NCBI GenBank assembly: GCA_020050375.1 | Contig: JAGVKR010000413.1 | Span: forward strand, 1 to 16,352 | Direction: 5' to 3' | Source of the DNA: Planctomycetales bacterium | GTDB lineage: Bacteria; Planctomycetota; Planctomycetia; Planctomycetales; Planctomycetaceae | Length of the DNA stretch: 16,352 nucleotides | In this document: positions 7,086 through 13,373 of the stretch, piece after piece | Layout: every line of letters starts with the position of its first letter | Numbering within the stretch: the stretch's first letter is position 1 | Notes under the pieces: generated by a model | What the model was told of the DNA's origin: nothing | What the model saw: the letters and a program-made list of their open reading frames with translations, nothing else | Databases searched by the model: none | Made by a program: the position numbers and the translations under genes

Positions 7086-7939
7086 CGATTTCTCCGCCAG
7101 CGATCGGCAAAGTGGATGCCGTTTCCGAGCACGATCAGAGCGATGACCAATAGATGCCCCCAGAACTGCGGCGCCATCCGGCGAATGCCCTCGTTCCGCT
7201 TCGGGTCGCGGTACGGCGGGTATTTCTCGGCCAGTGCCGCCTCGTATTCGGCGGCCCCTTTGACCGCCGCCAAAAGCCCGAGCATTTGTTCGGGAATATA
7301 GGGATAAGCCTGGGGTGCGCCGACCGCCGTCGTCCCGGCGGCGAAAGGGATGTCGTACGGACTGGCCGCGTACTGCACCCACTCCTTCCAGCCCGGGTAG
7401 CCGGTGCTGATATCCAGAATGAGGTCGAGGTCCTGCAGATTGGTGATATTCCGCGTCAGCGGCAGATCGTCGAGATCGGTCCCTTCGTGATCGCGGGGAA
7501 ACGACGTCCGCAGGTTGAGCGCAATCAGCGCGATGACGACTTCCCGCCCCTGCTTGTAGCCCAGGTTGACGTAATCTTCGCCGGGCTTCAGATCGAGCGC
7601 GGCGAACTCGGTGTCGATCACCCTGCGGATCGCCTGATCGACCACCGGCTTGCCCGTCTCGAACAAAGTGAGAAAGAGCATTTTGTGCCGTTTCAAGCAG
7701 CAATGACGCAGGAACGCGGTGGCCATCGGCCCCAGCTCTCCGTTGGTTGCCGGATCGTAATCGAACGAGATCATGATCGTCGAACCCTCGGGCAACGATT
7801 CGATCTTGTCGAACACGCTGCGAACGAAGATCGTCGGGCGCTCGGGAAACGTCTTCTGCGCAAGAATCGGGCCGGCAACGGCCATCAGCATGGCCAGAAA
7901 GATCCACCGTCGATCGAGCGTTTTGAGAAAATCGAGCAC
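7082..7939 (-). CDS. Bitopic protein with large extracytoplasmic domain, function unknown (fourth gene of cluster)
   Basis: The 285-residue product has an N-terminal hydrophobic segment at about 11-28 ending in GPILAQ (signal peptide or anchor). A soluble domain of about 225 residues follows, then a C-terminal span at about 257-275 closed by the basic tail RWRRNR. The soluble part has an alternating strand/helix pattern (for example TIMISFDYDP, KMLFLTLFETG, DLILDISTGYPGW), suggesting an alpha/beta fold outside the membrane. I do not recognise the family. The start is GTG at 7939, 5 bp after the preceding stop; the stop overlaps the next ATG. Two adjacent Cys (HCCLK) could bind metal or form disulfides. 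Confidence 0.85.
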   Translation of the reverse strand: MLDFLKTLDRRWIFLAMLMAVAGPILAQKTFPERPTIFVRSVFDKIESLPEGSTIMISFDYDPATNGELGPMATAFLRHCCLKRHKMLFLTLFETGKPVVDQAIRRVIDTEFAALDLKPGEDYVNLGYKQGREVVIALIALNLRTSFPRDHEGTDLDDLPLTRNITNLQDLDLILDISTGYPGWKEWVQYAASPYDIPFAAGTTAVGAPQAYPYIPEQMLGLLAAVKGAAEYEAALAEKYPPYRDPKRNEGIRRMAPQFWGHLLVIALIVLGNGIHFADRWRRNR

Positions 7940-7944
7940 GCCGT

Positions 7945-8643
7945 TCAGTCTCCGTCAGACCCGAGATACGACCGATCGACGCCGAGCAGGACTTTGAGCG
8001 ACGTGGCGGCGATTCCCAGCGCGATCCCAATCATGATCGCCCGCTGACCGGCCGTATTCCCCACCGCCAGGATGTACCCGGTCATTCCCGGAAAGGTCAG
8101 GGCCGAGTATTCGTCGGGAACACCGGATGTCAGCCATGTCCCGGCGTACGTCCGGCCCAGAAGCACGATGAAAGCGGTCGCCAGGAGGAGCGTTGCTTCG
8201 GAGTTCTTGGCGCGGAATGCGCGAAACGCCGCCGAAGCCACGTAGAAGGCCAGAAGGGCGAACATCGTCGCTACGAGCGGGTTGTAGAGATACTCGTAGA
8301 TCCACCACAGCAATCCCCCGGTGGCGTCGTATCGTCCCGACCAGGAATGCTCAGGATGTTGCCTGAGGGCGGGCACGCCGAGCTTCAATAGGCCCGCGAG
8401 AAACGTGACGATGAACGCGATCAGCGTCACGGCTGAGTAACCCCACCCGGCGGTCCGCGAGGAGATCTTTCCCAAGTGATTGGCGAACAGGTTGGCGCCC
8501 CCGAGGACGAACGCAAACGCCGCGAGGATCTCGAACCAGATGCCGACTTCCCCCTGCCAGCTTTGCGCGGCCGGAATGAAATAGGCGGCGATCATCACGC
8601 AGCCCGAAGCGGCCGCGATCAGCCAGGGAATGGTGCTCTTCAC
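7945..8643 (-). CDS. Six-span membrane protein, function unknown (third gene of cluster)
   Basis: The 232-residue product has about six hydrophobic spans (about 4-21, 33-54, 65-89, 113-138, 144-165 and 190-220) and a short polar C-terminus. A Trp/Tyr-rich loop near residue 105-118 (GLLWWIYEYLYNP) and a Gly/Thr-rich loop before the last span are distinctive. No known family signature was recognised. The start is GTG at 8643, whose GTGA overlaps the TGA stop of the upstream gene (8640-8642), a strong sign of translational coupling. This start is preferred over the open upstream frame to 9000, which lies inside the neighbour. Confidence 0.85.
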   Translation of the reverse strand: MKSTIPWLIAAASGCVMIAAYFIPAAQSWQGEVGIWFEILAAFAFVLGGANLFANHLGKISSRTAGWGYSAVTLIAFIVTFLAGLLKLGVPALRQHPEHSWSGRYDATGGLLWWIYEYLYNPLVATMFALLAFYVASAAFRAFRAKNSEATLLLATAFIVLLGRTYAGTWLTSGVPDEYSALTFPGMTGYILAVGNTAGQRAIMIGIALGIAATSLKVLLGVDRSYLGSDGD

Positions 8644-9872
8644 CCGAGCCCTCCCCGACCGAGAATCGTGTCCTTGAGAAAGACGAGCAGCGATTGGGCC
8701 GCCGATCCCGGTCCGGAAAAAGCCGCCAGCGTCGCCAGCGTGCAACCGGCGATCAGAATCGCCGCCGCCAGCAGCTTGCCGGCATCCTGCCCTTTGAGAC
8801 TTCCCAACTGATCCGGCTCGCCCGACAGGTAGGCCGAAGCGGCGAACAATTCTTCCCCGATCAGTGTGTAGTCGCACGCCGCGACGAAAAACGGAAGCTG
8901 CGAAGCCTCGGCCGTGCCCGCGATCTGTAGCGCTCCGACGAGATTGCCGGTTTCCGCGAGGATCAATGATTCGGCAAAGAACGTGCCGGCGTAAAAGCAC
9001 GCCGCCGGCTGCTCGCGGACCATGTAGCCGGTCACATGCGCCACATACGCGAACTGCTCGTCGGTCACATAGTAGATCTGATTTTCGTCATAGGCTTCTG
9101 GTCTGCCGGCGGTCAGACAGGCGGCCTGGACCGCTTCGCGAGCCGCTGTCATTACCAATGATCGGGAGGTCGGCACGACAATCGTCGCGTCGTACTCGGC
9201 GACCGTTCGCGAGACGTGCGACAGGATATTGATCCCGGCGACGGTCGCGATCTCGTTCATGTCCTGGATGCCAGGAACGAACAGGCAGGGCCGCCCCATC
9301 TCCGTCGCCCGGCCGACCGCTTCTCCGATCGCCGCCAGCCCGGCGATCTCGCGGATGTAGAGCTTACGCCCTGAATGGGCCAGGCGCGTGAACCACACGA
9401 CTGCTCCGCAAACCAGAAGCAGAATGACGGCAAACCAAGCCCGGCTCCGATCGAACCACTGCCGGACGGCACGGATCGGTTGTGGCAACACCGCAGGAGG
9501 CGAACGGGCCTCCGCAGGACCGACGGCAGCCACTTCGTAACGATACGGCACTCCCGGCGTGCATTGCTGATCGATGAACCGATCGACGCCGTACGGAGCT
9601 TCGCCGACCACTTCGCGTTCCGGTTCCCCCTTGGCGAACCGCGCGATCTCGTAACCCGTGACGAGCCGGGGGGACTTGTCGGATCGGTCGTCGGGTGAGA
9701 GTTTCCACTTCAGCACGATCGCCGTCCCAACATCGTTCGGACGGTCGCTCGCGGAGAGACCGCTTGGGGGTGCGAGTGAATCTGTTTGTGCGACGGCGCG
9801 TCCGACCACAGTCGCGACCAGTGTTGCCGCCAGCATCACTCGCGAGAGAATTCGAGGCGCCGATCCTCGCAT
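8640..9872 (-). CDS. Signal peptide + fibronectin type III + membrane-anchored DUF6754-like protein (second gene of cluster)
   Basis: The 410-residue product starts with a signal peptide (about 1-29, ending GRAVAQ). Residues about 33-130 look like a fibronectin type III domain (LAPPSGLSAS, YRYEVAAVG). A membrane span at about 146-163 follows, then a cytoplasmic domain of about 200 residues and a second span at about 366-385. The domain from KLYIREIAGLAAIGEA through GRPCLFVPGIQDM, SHVSRTVAEYDATIVVPTS and TGYMVREQPAACFYAGTF resembles DUF6754 as I remember it; no function is known for that family. ATG 9872 is chosen because it begins the signal peptide; the frame is open to 10175 inside the upstream gene. 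An extracytoplasmic binding domain joined to a cytoplasmic domain suggests a scaffold or sensor. Confidence 0.85.
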   Translation of the reverse strand: MRGSAPRILSRVMLAATLVATVVGRAVAQTDSLAPPSGLSASDRPNDVGTAIVLKWKLSPDDRSDKSPRLVTGYEIARFAKGEPEREVVGEAPYGVDRFIDQQCTPGVPYRYEVAAVGPAEARSPPAVLPQPIRAVRQWFDRSRAWFAVILLLVCGAVVWFTRLAHSGRKLYIREIAGLAAIGEAVGRATEMGRPCLFVPGIQDMNEIATVAGINILSHVSRTVAEYDATIVVPTSRSLVMTAAREAVQAACLTAGRPEAYDENQIYYVTDEQFAYVAHVTGYMVREQPAACFYAGTFFAESLILAETGNLVGALQIAGTAEASQLPFFVAACDYTLIGEELFAASAYLSGEPDQLGSLKGQDAGKLLAAAILIAGCTLATLAAFSGPGSAAQSLLVFLKDTILGRGGLG

Positions 9873-9921
9873 GCGGTTTCGCCGCGCGCGAACGAAACCG
9901 TCGCAGCCGCACCGCGACGCT

Positions 9922-11121
9922 TCATTGCTCGACGAGCTCGACGTTGGCACGCGGAACGACCACCCTTTCTCCGGCGTCGAGACGGACTTCGAGAACACGG
10001 GCTTTCGACCCGGAACCGAGCACCTGTGGTTCCGGCGGGAGCGCACTGACGGTCCCCAGCATACCAAAATAGGGATCGCGAATGATCCGAACGGTGGCGC
10101 CGGGTCGAAGAAGACCGAGCGACGAACCGGATTCGCTCTGATCGCCGGCCCCGTTGGTATTGCCCACCACGCCAAAGGCTGGTCGCTGAGTGCCGGGCAC
10201 TGAGTGCTCCGTACTCAGTACATCCCCGTCAGTCCACGGAATCACAATCTCGGGCCGCACGACCCCTGCACGGATCTGCGTCGCTCCGTTCACCGCCGCG
10301 TCCGCCCCGGCTCGCGACGCCAGCAGATCGAACGTCTGGCGGGCCATCGCGATGTCGCCGAAACCTTCGGTGATAATCAGTGTCAATCCCACCCGCTCAG
10401 AGCCGGTTGTCGCCACCCCTAAATCGTAACCGAGAAAATCGCGGAGGTCTTGATCGTCGATCCCCCCCGTGACGATCGCAGCGACCCCCATTTCGACGGC
10501 GCGCGACAGCGCCTGAGGGACGACGCGGCCCCCTCCGATCGCCACGGCTCCACGCAATTCGGGCGTGATCCGTTCAGCCGTCAGAGCGTCCGCGGGCTTT
10601 TGACAGGCGAGGCGGATCGGACCGTAAGCCTCGCTACCGATTCCGAAAATTCCCTGGATCAGAGTGACCTCGGCCTCGACGGTCGCTCCCTGCTGCGGCA
10701 CAACTTCCACGACCGTGCCGGCGAGGTACGCTTTGATCTCGACCGCCTGCGGCGCTCCGCGGATCAGCACCTGCCCCGTCAGGTTCGAGATCGCCTCGAC
10801 TGTGCCGGCCGCCGGGGACATGCATTCGCTGGGAAACCAGCCGAAGATTCCGTTCGATCGGGCGAGGAGTGCCCCGGAGGCAACGGCATCCCCGACCGAA
10901 ATCCGCATCGATTGCTGTAACTCGGCCGTCGGAATCGACAGCAGTTGTGCGACATTGACCGGCACGACCGGACCGGGCAACAGCGTCCGCGCCATGACGT
11001 CCGTAGCAGCCACCGTTTGGCCGATCTCAACCAGCACTTCACCGGTGAGCGGCAGAAACCTTCGGCTCCGGTGCCTGACGCGGCGCTGCGCTTTCAATCC
11101 GGGAGTGTAAGCCTGCGCCAT
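9922..11121 (-). CDS. Barrel-sandwich / KOW-like protein, function unknown (first gene of cluster)
   Basis: The 399-residue product has no signal peptide or membrane span, so it is predicted cytoplasmic. Its first about 150 residues contain repeated short strands around glycines (GEVLVEIGQTV, SPAAGTVEAISN, YLAGTVVEVVPQQGATV), like the barrel-sandwich (biotinyl/lipoyl-type) fold of RnfC and membrane-fusion proteins. No lipoyl-Lys motif is present. Residues about 185-300 are an alpha/beta region (AVEMGVAAIVTGGI, GLTLIITEGFG). A linker at 300-337 is low in complexity. Residues about 338-398 look like a KOW/SH3 barrel (GATVRIIRDPYFGMLGTV). It begins the five-gene cluster, 49 bp before the DUF6754-like gene. 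A GC-rich hairpin lies 18 bp upstream of its ATG. Confidence 0.82.
   Translation of the reverse strand: MAQAYTPGLKAQRRVRHRSRRFLPLTGEVLVEIGQTVAATDVMARTLLPGPVVPVNVAQLLSIPTAELQQSMRISVGDAVASGALLARSNGIFGWFPSECMSPAAGTVEAISNLTGQVLIRGAPQAVEIKAYLAGTVVEVVPQQGATVEAEVTLIQGIFGIGSEAYGPIRLACQKPADALTAERITPELRGAVAIGGGRVVPQALSRAVEMGVAAIVTGGIDDQDLRDFLGYDLGVATTGSERVGLTLIITEGFGDIAMARQTFDLLASRAGADAAVNGATQIRAGVVRPEIVIPWTDGDVLSTEHSVPGTQRPAFGVVGNTNGAGDQSESGSSLGLLRPGATVRIIRDPYFGMLGTVSALPPEPQVLGSGSKARVLEVRLDAGERVVVPRANVELVEQ
10185..10221. repeat. Near-palindromic CACTGAG-type repeats inside the KOW-like gene
   Basis: Three related units lie in a row: GCTGAGTGCC at 10185-10194, GCACTGAGTGC at 10197-10207 and GTACTCAGTAC at 10211-10221. 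The last two are 11-bp odd-length palindromes. They are translated as part of the linker at residues about 301-313. The pattern looks like an intergenic repeat family that has entered a tolerant coding linker. Confidence 0.7.
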
Positions 11122-11138
11122 GAGCCATCCAGGCGAGC

Positions 11139-11154
11139 GGGGGCGTCAGCCCCC
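11139..11154. repeat. GC-rich hairpin in leader of the five-gene cluster
   Basis: GGGGGC at 11139-11144 and GCCCCC at 11149-11154 form a 6-bp stem with loop GTCA. It lies 18 bp upstream of the ATG at 11121 on the transcribed strand. It could be a REP-type palindrome or a leader structure that limits ribosome access; there is no T-run, so it is not a standard terminator. Confidence 0.6.
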
Positions 11155-11301
11155 TGAAGCAATCAATGAACAGATTGACAGAGACCCTACGGCAAACATT
11201 CGCACCGGTGAGAATAACTTCGCGTTGCACCGCACGGAACCGACCCCGAGATTTCAGGAGGAATTCGTACTTGAGTGGAGTTGCACCGCCGTCGCACACA
11301 G

Positions 11302-11330
11302 ATGACTTCCCCCTGACCCGGCGATATACT
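11302..11330 (+). promoter_or_regulatory. Probable sigma-70-type promoter for the dehydrogenase-dapA run
   Basis: ATGACT at 11302-11307 (4 of 6) and TATACT at 11325-11330 (5 of 6) are separated by the ideal 17 bp. A start near 11337 would give a leader of about 55 bases before the ATG at 11393. A perfect -35 word TTGACA at 11175-11180 exists upstream but has no good -10 partner. Confidence 0.5.
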
Positions 11331-11392
11331 GAAGAGACTGGCTGTTTTGCGTCCGCTTGATCCCCCACCGAACCTGCACCCTGCGCCCACCG

Positions 11393-12313
11393 ATGAGTAT
11401 TTCGACGATCGCCCCCGGAAAGACGCGGATCGGCTGGATTGGAACCGGCGTGATGGGTTCCAGCATGGTCGGCCACCTGATGAACGCCGGCTTTCAGGCC
11501 ACCGTTTACAATCGCAGCAAAGCCAAAGCCGACGCGCTCGTTGCGAAGGGGGCCCGTTGGGGCGACACTCCCAAAGCGGTCGCCGAAGCGTCGGATGTCG
11601 TCTTAGCGATCGTCGGTTTTCCGGCCGACGTCCGCGAGGTGATGCTCGGAGCCGACGGGGCGCTCGCCGGCTCCAAGCGCGGCAACGTGCTGGTCGACAT
11701 GACGACGAGCGAGCCCTCGCTGGCGGTCGAGATCTACAAGGCCGCGCAATCCCAAGGAGTCCACAGCGTCGATGCCCCGGTTTCCGGTGGCGATGTCGGC
11801 GCAAAGGAAGCCCGCTTGTCGATTATGATCGGCGGCGACAAAGAGGTCGTCGACGCCCTCAACCCCTGCTGGAGCGCGATGGGGAAGACGATCGTCCACC
11901 AGGGTGGGCCCGGCGCCGGTCAACACACAAAGATGGTCAATCAGATTCTGATCGCCTCCGGCATGATCGGCGTCTGCGAGGCGTTGCTCTACGGCTACAA
12001 GGCGGGGCTCGATCTGCCCACCGTGCTCAACTCGGTCGGCAGCGGGGCCGCCGGGAGCTGGTCGCTGTCGAACCTCGGCCCGCGGATCATGAACAACAAT
12101 TTCGATCCGGGCTTTTTTGTCGAGCATTTCATCAAAGACATGGGCATTGCCCTCGAAGAGTCCAAGCGGATGGGCCTGTGCCTGCCCGGCCTGGCATTGG
12201 CCCACCAGTTGTATCTGGCGGTCAAGGCTCAAGGGTACGGCCGTAATGGAACCCACGCTCTGCAACTGGCGCTGGCGCAGATTGCCGGGATCGACTGGAA
12301 GAGCCGCAAGTAG
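11393..12313 (+). CDS. Beta-hydroxyacid dehydrogenase (3-hydroxyisobutyrate / tartronate semialdehyde reductase family)
   Basis: This family oxidises or reduces beta-hydroxyacids with NAD(P) in the cytosol. The 306-residue product has the Rossmann motif GWIGTGVMG (G17, G19, G22), then VYNRS, where Arg41 suggests NADP(H) preference. It also has the substrate motif [14 protein letters not shown] (127-140) and the catalytic Lys180 in [11 protein letters not shown]. The C-terminal helical domain includes [14 protein letters not shown] 11393 is chosen because the Rossmann strand follows at the usual distance; the open extension to 11357 is not family-like. Substrate cannot be fixed from sequence: 3-hydroxyisobutyrate, tartronate semialdehyde and succinic semialdehyde are options. 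Its stop codon TAG is the first part of a REP-like element, and a second copy of its last 15 codons lies just downstream. Confidence 0.93.
   Translation: MSISTIAPGKTRIGWIGTGVMGSSMVGHLMNAGFQATVYNRSKAKADALVAKGARWGDTPKAVAEASDVVLAIVGFPADVREVMLGADGALAGSKRGNVLVDMTTSEPSLAVEIYKAAQSQGVHSVDAPVSGGDVGAKEARLSIMIGGDKEVVDALNPCWSAMGKTIVHQGGPGAGQHTKMVNQILIASGMIGVCEALLYGYKAGLDLPTVLNSVGSGAAGSWSLSNLGPRIMNNNFDPGFFVEHFIKDMGIALEESKRMGLCLPGLALAHQLYLAVKAQGYGRNGTHALQLALAQIAGIDWKSRK
12264..12310 (+). repeat. Duplicated gene tail, copy 1 (in use)
   Basis: These 47 bases are the current end of the dehydrogenase gene ([15 protein letters not shown]). They match 12379-12425 at 115 bp offset with six codon differences, five of them synonymous. 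Confidence 0.85.
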
Positions 12314-12377
12314 GGTGGGCTGTGCCCACCGAAGGAAACATCAAGACTCTGACGATGGTGGGCACAGCCCACCCTAC
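12310..12377. repeat. REP-like element: perfect 21-bp inverted repeats with nested hairpins
   Basis: The arms at 12310-12330 and 12357-12377 are perfect reverse complements of 21 bp, separated by 26 bp. Each arm is itself a hairpin (GGTGGGC, 3-base loop, GCCCACC). The left arm begins GTAGGG and supplies the TAG stop of the dehydrogenase gene. No transposase is encoded, so it would be a non-autonomous element of REP/MITE type, possibly moved by a RAYT-like transposase elsewhere. As RNA it would fold strongly and could reduce readthrough into dapA. Confidence 0.85.
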
Positions 12378-12378
12378 A

Positions 12379-12425
12379 AACTGGCGCTGGCGCCGATTGC
12401 TGGCATCGATTGGAAAAGCCGATAA
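12379..12425 (+). pseudogene. Duplicated gene tail, copy 2 (orphan 3' end of a dehydrogenase gene)
   Basis: In frame this reads [15 protein letters not shown] then TAA, closely matching the end of the dehydrogenase upstream. The differences are mostly at third codon positions, so the two copies diverged while coding. TAA is only two bases before the dapA ATG, which is normal operon spacing, so this copy may be the ancestral end of the gene. It is no longer attached to a reading frame. Confidence 0.75.
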
Positions 12426-12427
12426 AC

Positions 12428-13315
12428 ATGCCCACCAAAGGTGAACAATTCGCAGGTCTGACGGTTGCTCTGGTCACTCCGTTTCGTGACGGAGCCGTCG
12501 ACGAAGCCGCCCTTCGCAAACTCGTCGACTGGCACGTGTCGCAGGGAACGCATTGCGTCAGCCCGGTCGGGACGACCGGGGAAAGCCCGACGCTGTCGCA
12601 CGATGAGCACGAGCGGGTGATTGCGGTTGTTTGCGAACAGGCGGCCGGGCGGGTCAAGGTCATGGCCGGGACAGGCTCGAACAGCACTCGCGAAGCAGTG
12701 CGACTCACCAAGTTCGCGAGGAAGGCCGGGGCCGATGCGGCGCTCTTGGTCGCTCCCTACTACAACAAGCCGACGCAGGATGGGTTCTTTCTGCACTACA
12801 AGGCCGTCGCCGACGAAGTCGATCTGCCGATCGTCCTCTATAACATTCCCGGTCGAACCGCCAAGAACATGGAGCCCGAAACGATTGTCCGCATCGGCGA
12901 GCTGCCCAGCGTGGTCGCCGTGAAGGAATCGACCGGCTCGATGGACCAGGCCTCGCAGATTCTCGCGACGAGCCAGTTGACGGTTCTCTCCGGCGACGAC
13001 AGCCTGACCTTGCCCCTGTTGGCGCTCGGCGGGCGAGGCGTGGTGTCGGTCGTGGGCAATATCGTGCCCGGCGACGTGCTGGCGATGCTCAAAGCGTTCG
13101 AGTCGGGCGATCTCGCCGGCGCCAAAAAATGGCATTACAAATTGTTTCCGCTGTGCCGCGATCTGCTGGGATTGGCAACCAACCCGATTCCGATCAAAGG
13201 CGCGCTCAAAATGCTGTCGCGCGACACGGGCGAAGTGCGACTGCCGATGACCCCCTTGAGCTCCGCCGAGGAGCAAAAGCTGGCCACCACGCTGCGAGCG
13301 TATGGGCTGTTGTGA
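12428..13315 (+). CDS. dapA: 4-hydroxy-tetrahydrodipicolinate synthase
   Basis: DapA condenses pyruvate with aspartate semialdehyde, the first committed step to diaminopimelate and lysine. The 295-residue product has the family motifs: [10 protein letters not shown] with Thr49/Thr50, [10 protein letters not shown] (108-117), LYNIPGRT with Tyr138, and Schiff-base Lys166 in VAVKESTGS. All catalytic residues are present. The start is ATG 12428; an in-frame TTG at 12410 lies in the duplicated tail and is rejected. Aldolases of this superfamily can act on other keto acids, and the neighbouring dehydrogenase would also fit a sugar-acid pathway, but length and motifs fit DapA best. The next gene begins 58 bp downstream. 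Confidence 0.9.
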   Translation: MPTKGEQFAGLTVALVTPFRDGAVDEAALRKLVDWHVSQGTHCVSPVGTTGESPTLSHDEHERVIAVVCEQAAGRVKVMAGTGSNSTREAVRLTKFARKAGADAALLVAPYYNKPTQDGFFLHYKAVADEVDLPIVLYNIPGRTAKNMEPETIVRIGELPSVVAVKESTGSMDQASQILATSQLTVLSGDDSLTLPLLALGGRGVVSVVGNIVPGDVLAMLKAFESGDLAGAKKWHYKLFPLCRDLLGLATNPIPIKGALKMLSRDTGEVRLPMTPLSSAEEQKLATTLRAYGLL

Positions 13316-13360
13316 GGCGCTGCACCTTGCCCCGGCCGCATTGACGGGCATCATTCCTGC

Positions 13361-13367
13361 AAAGGAG
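13361..13367 (+). promoter_or_regulatory. Strong Shine-Dalgarno deciding the GspE-like start
   Basis: AAAGGAG ends six bases before the GTG at 13374. It settles that start over the longer open frame from 13302, which would overlap dapA. Confidence 0.8.
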
Positions 13368-13373
13368 CTTGGC

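Noticed and set aside
10185..10221. Repeat cluster considered as a CRISPR fragment
   Set aside because: Units are 10-11 bp with spacers of 2-3 bp, far too short for repeat-spacer architecture, and they are translated.
11175..11180. Perfect TTGACA box upstream of the dehydrogenase gene
   Set aside because: No acceptable -10 hexamer occurs 16-18 bp downstream.
11271..11360. 29-codon frame with TTG start nine bases after AGGAGG, upstream of the dehydrogenase gene
   Set aside because: The better promoter (11302-11330) lies inside it, so it would not be transcribed in full; composition is not clearly coding and no leader-peptide logic (codon runs, attenuator) is visible.
11347..12246. Plus-strand frame of 299 codons overlapping the dehydrogenase gene
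   Set aside because: It is Arg-rich without recognisable motifs, while the other frame has a full Rossmann and catalytic signature.
12310..12377. Inverted repeat read as a rho-independent terminator
   Set aside because: There is no T-run after either hairpin and the perfect 21-bp arms with GTAG-type ends fit a REP-like element better; it may still hinder readthrough.
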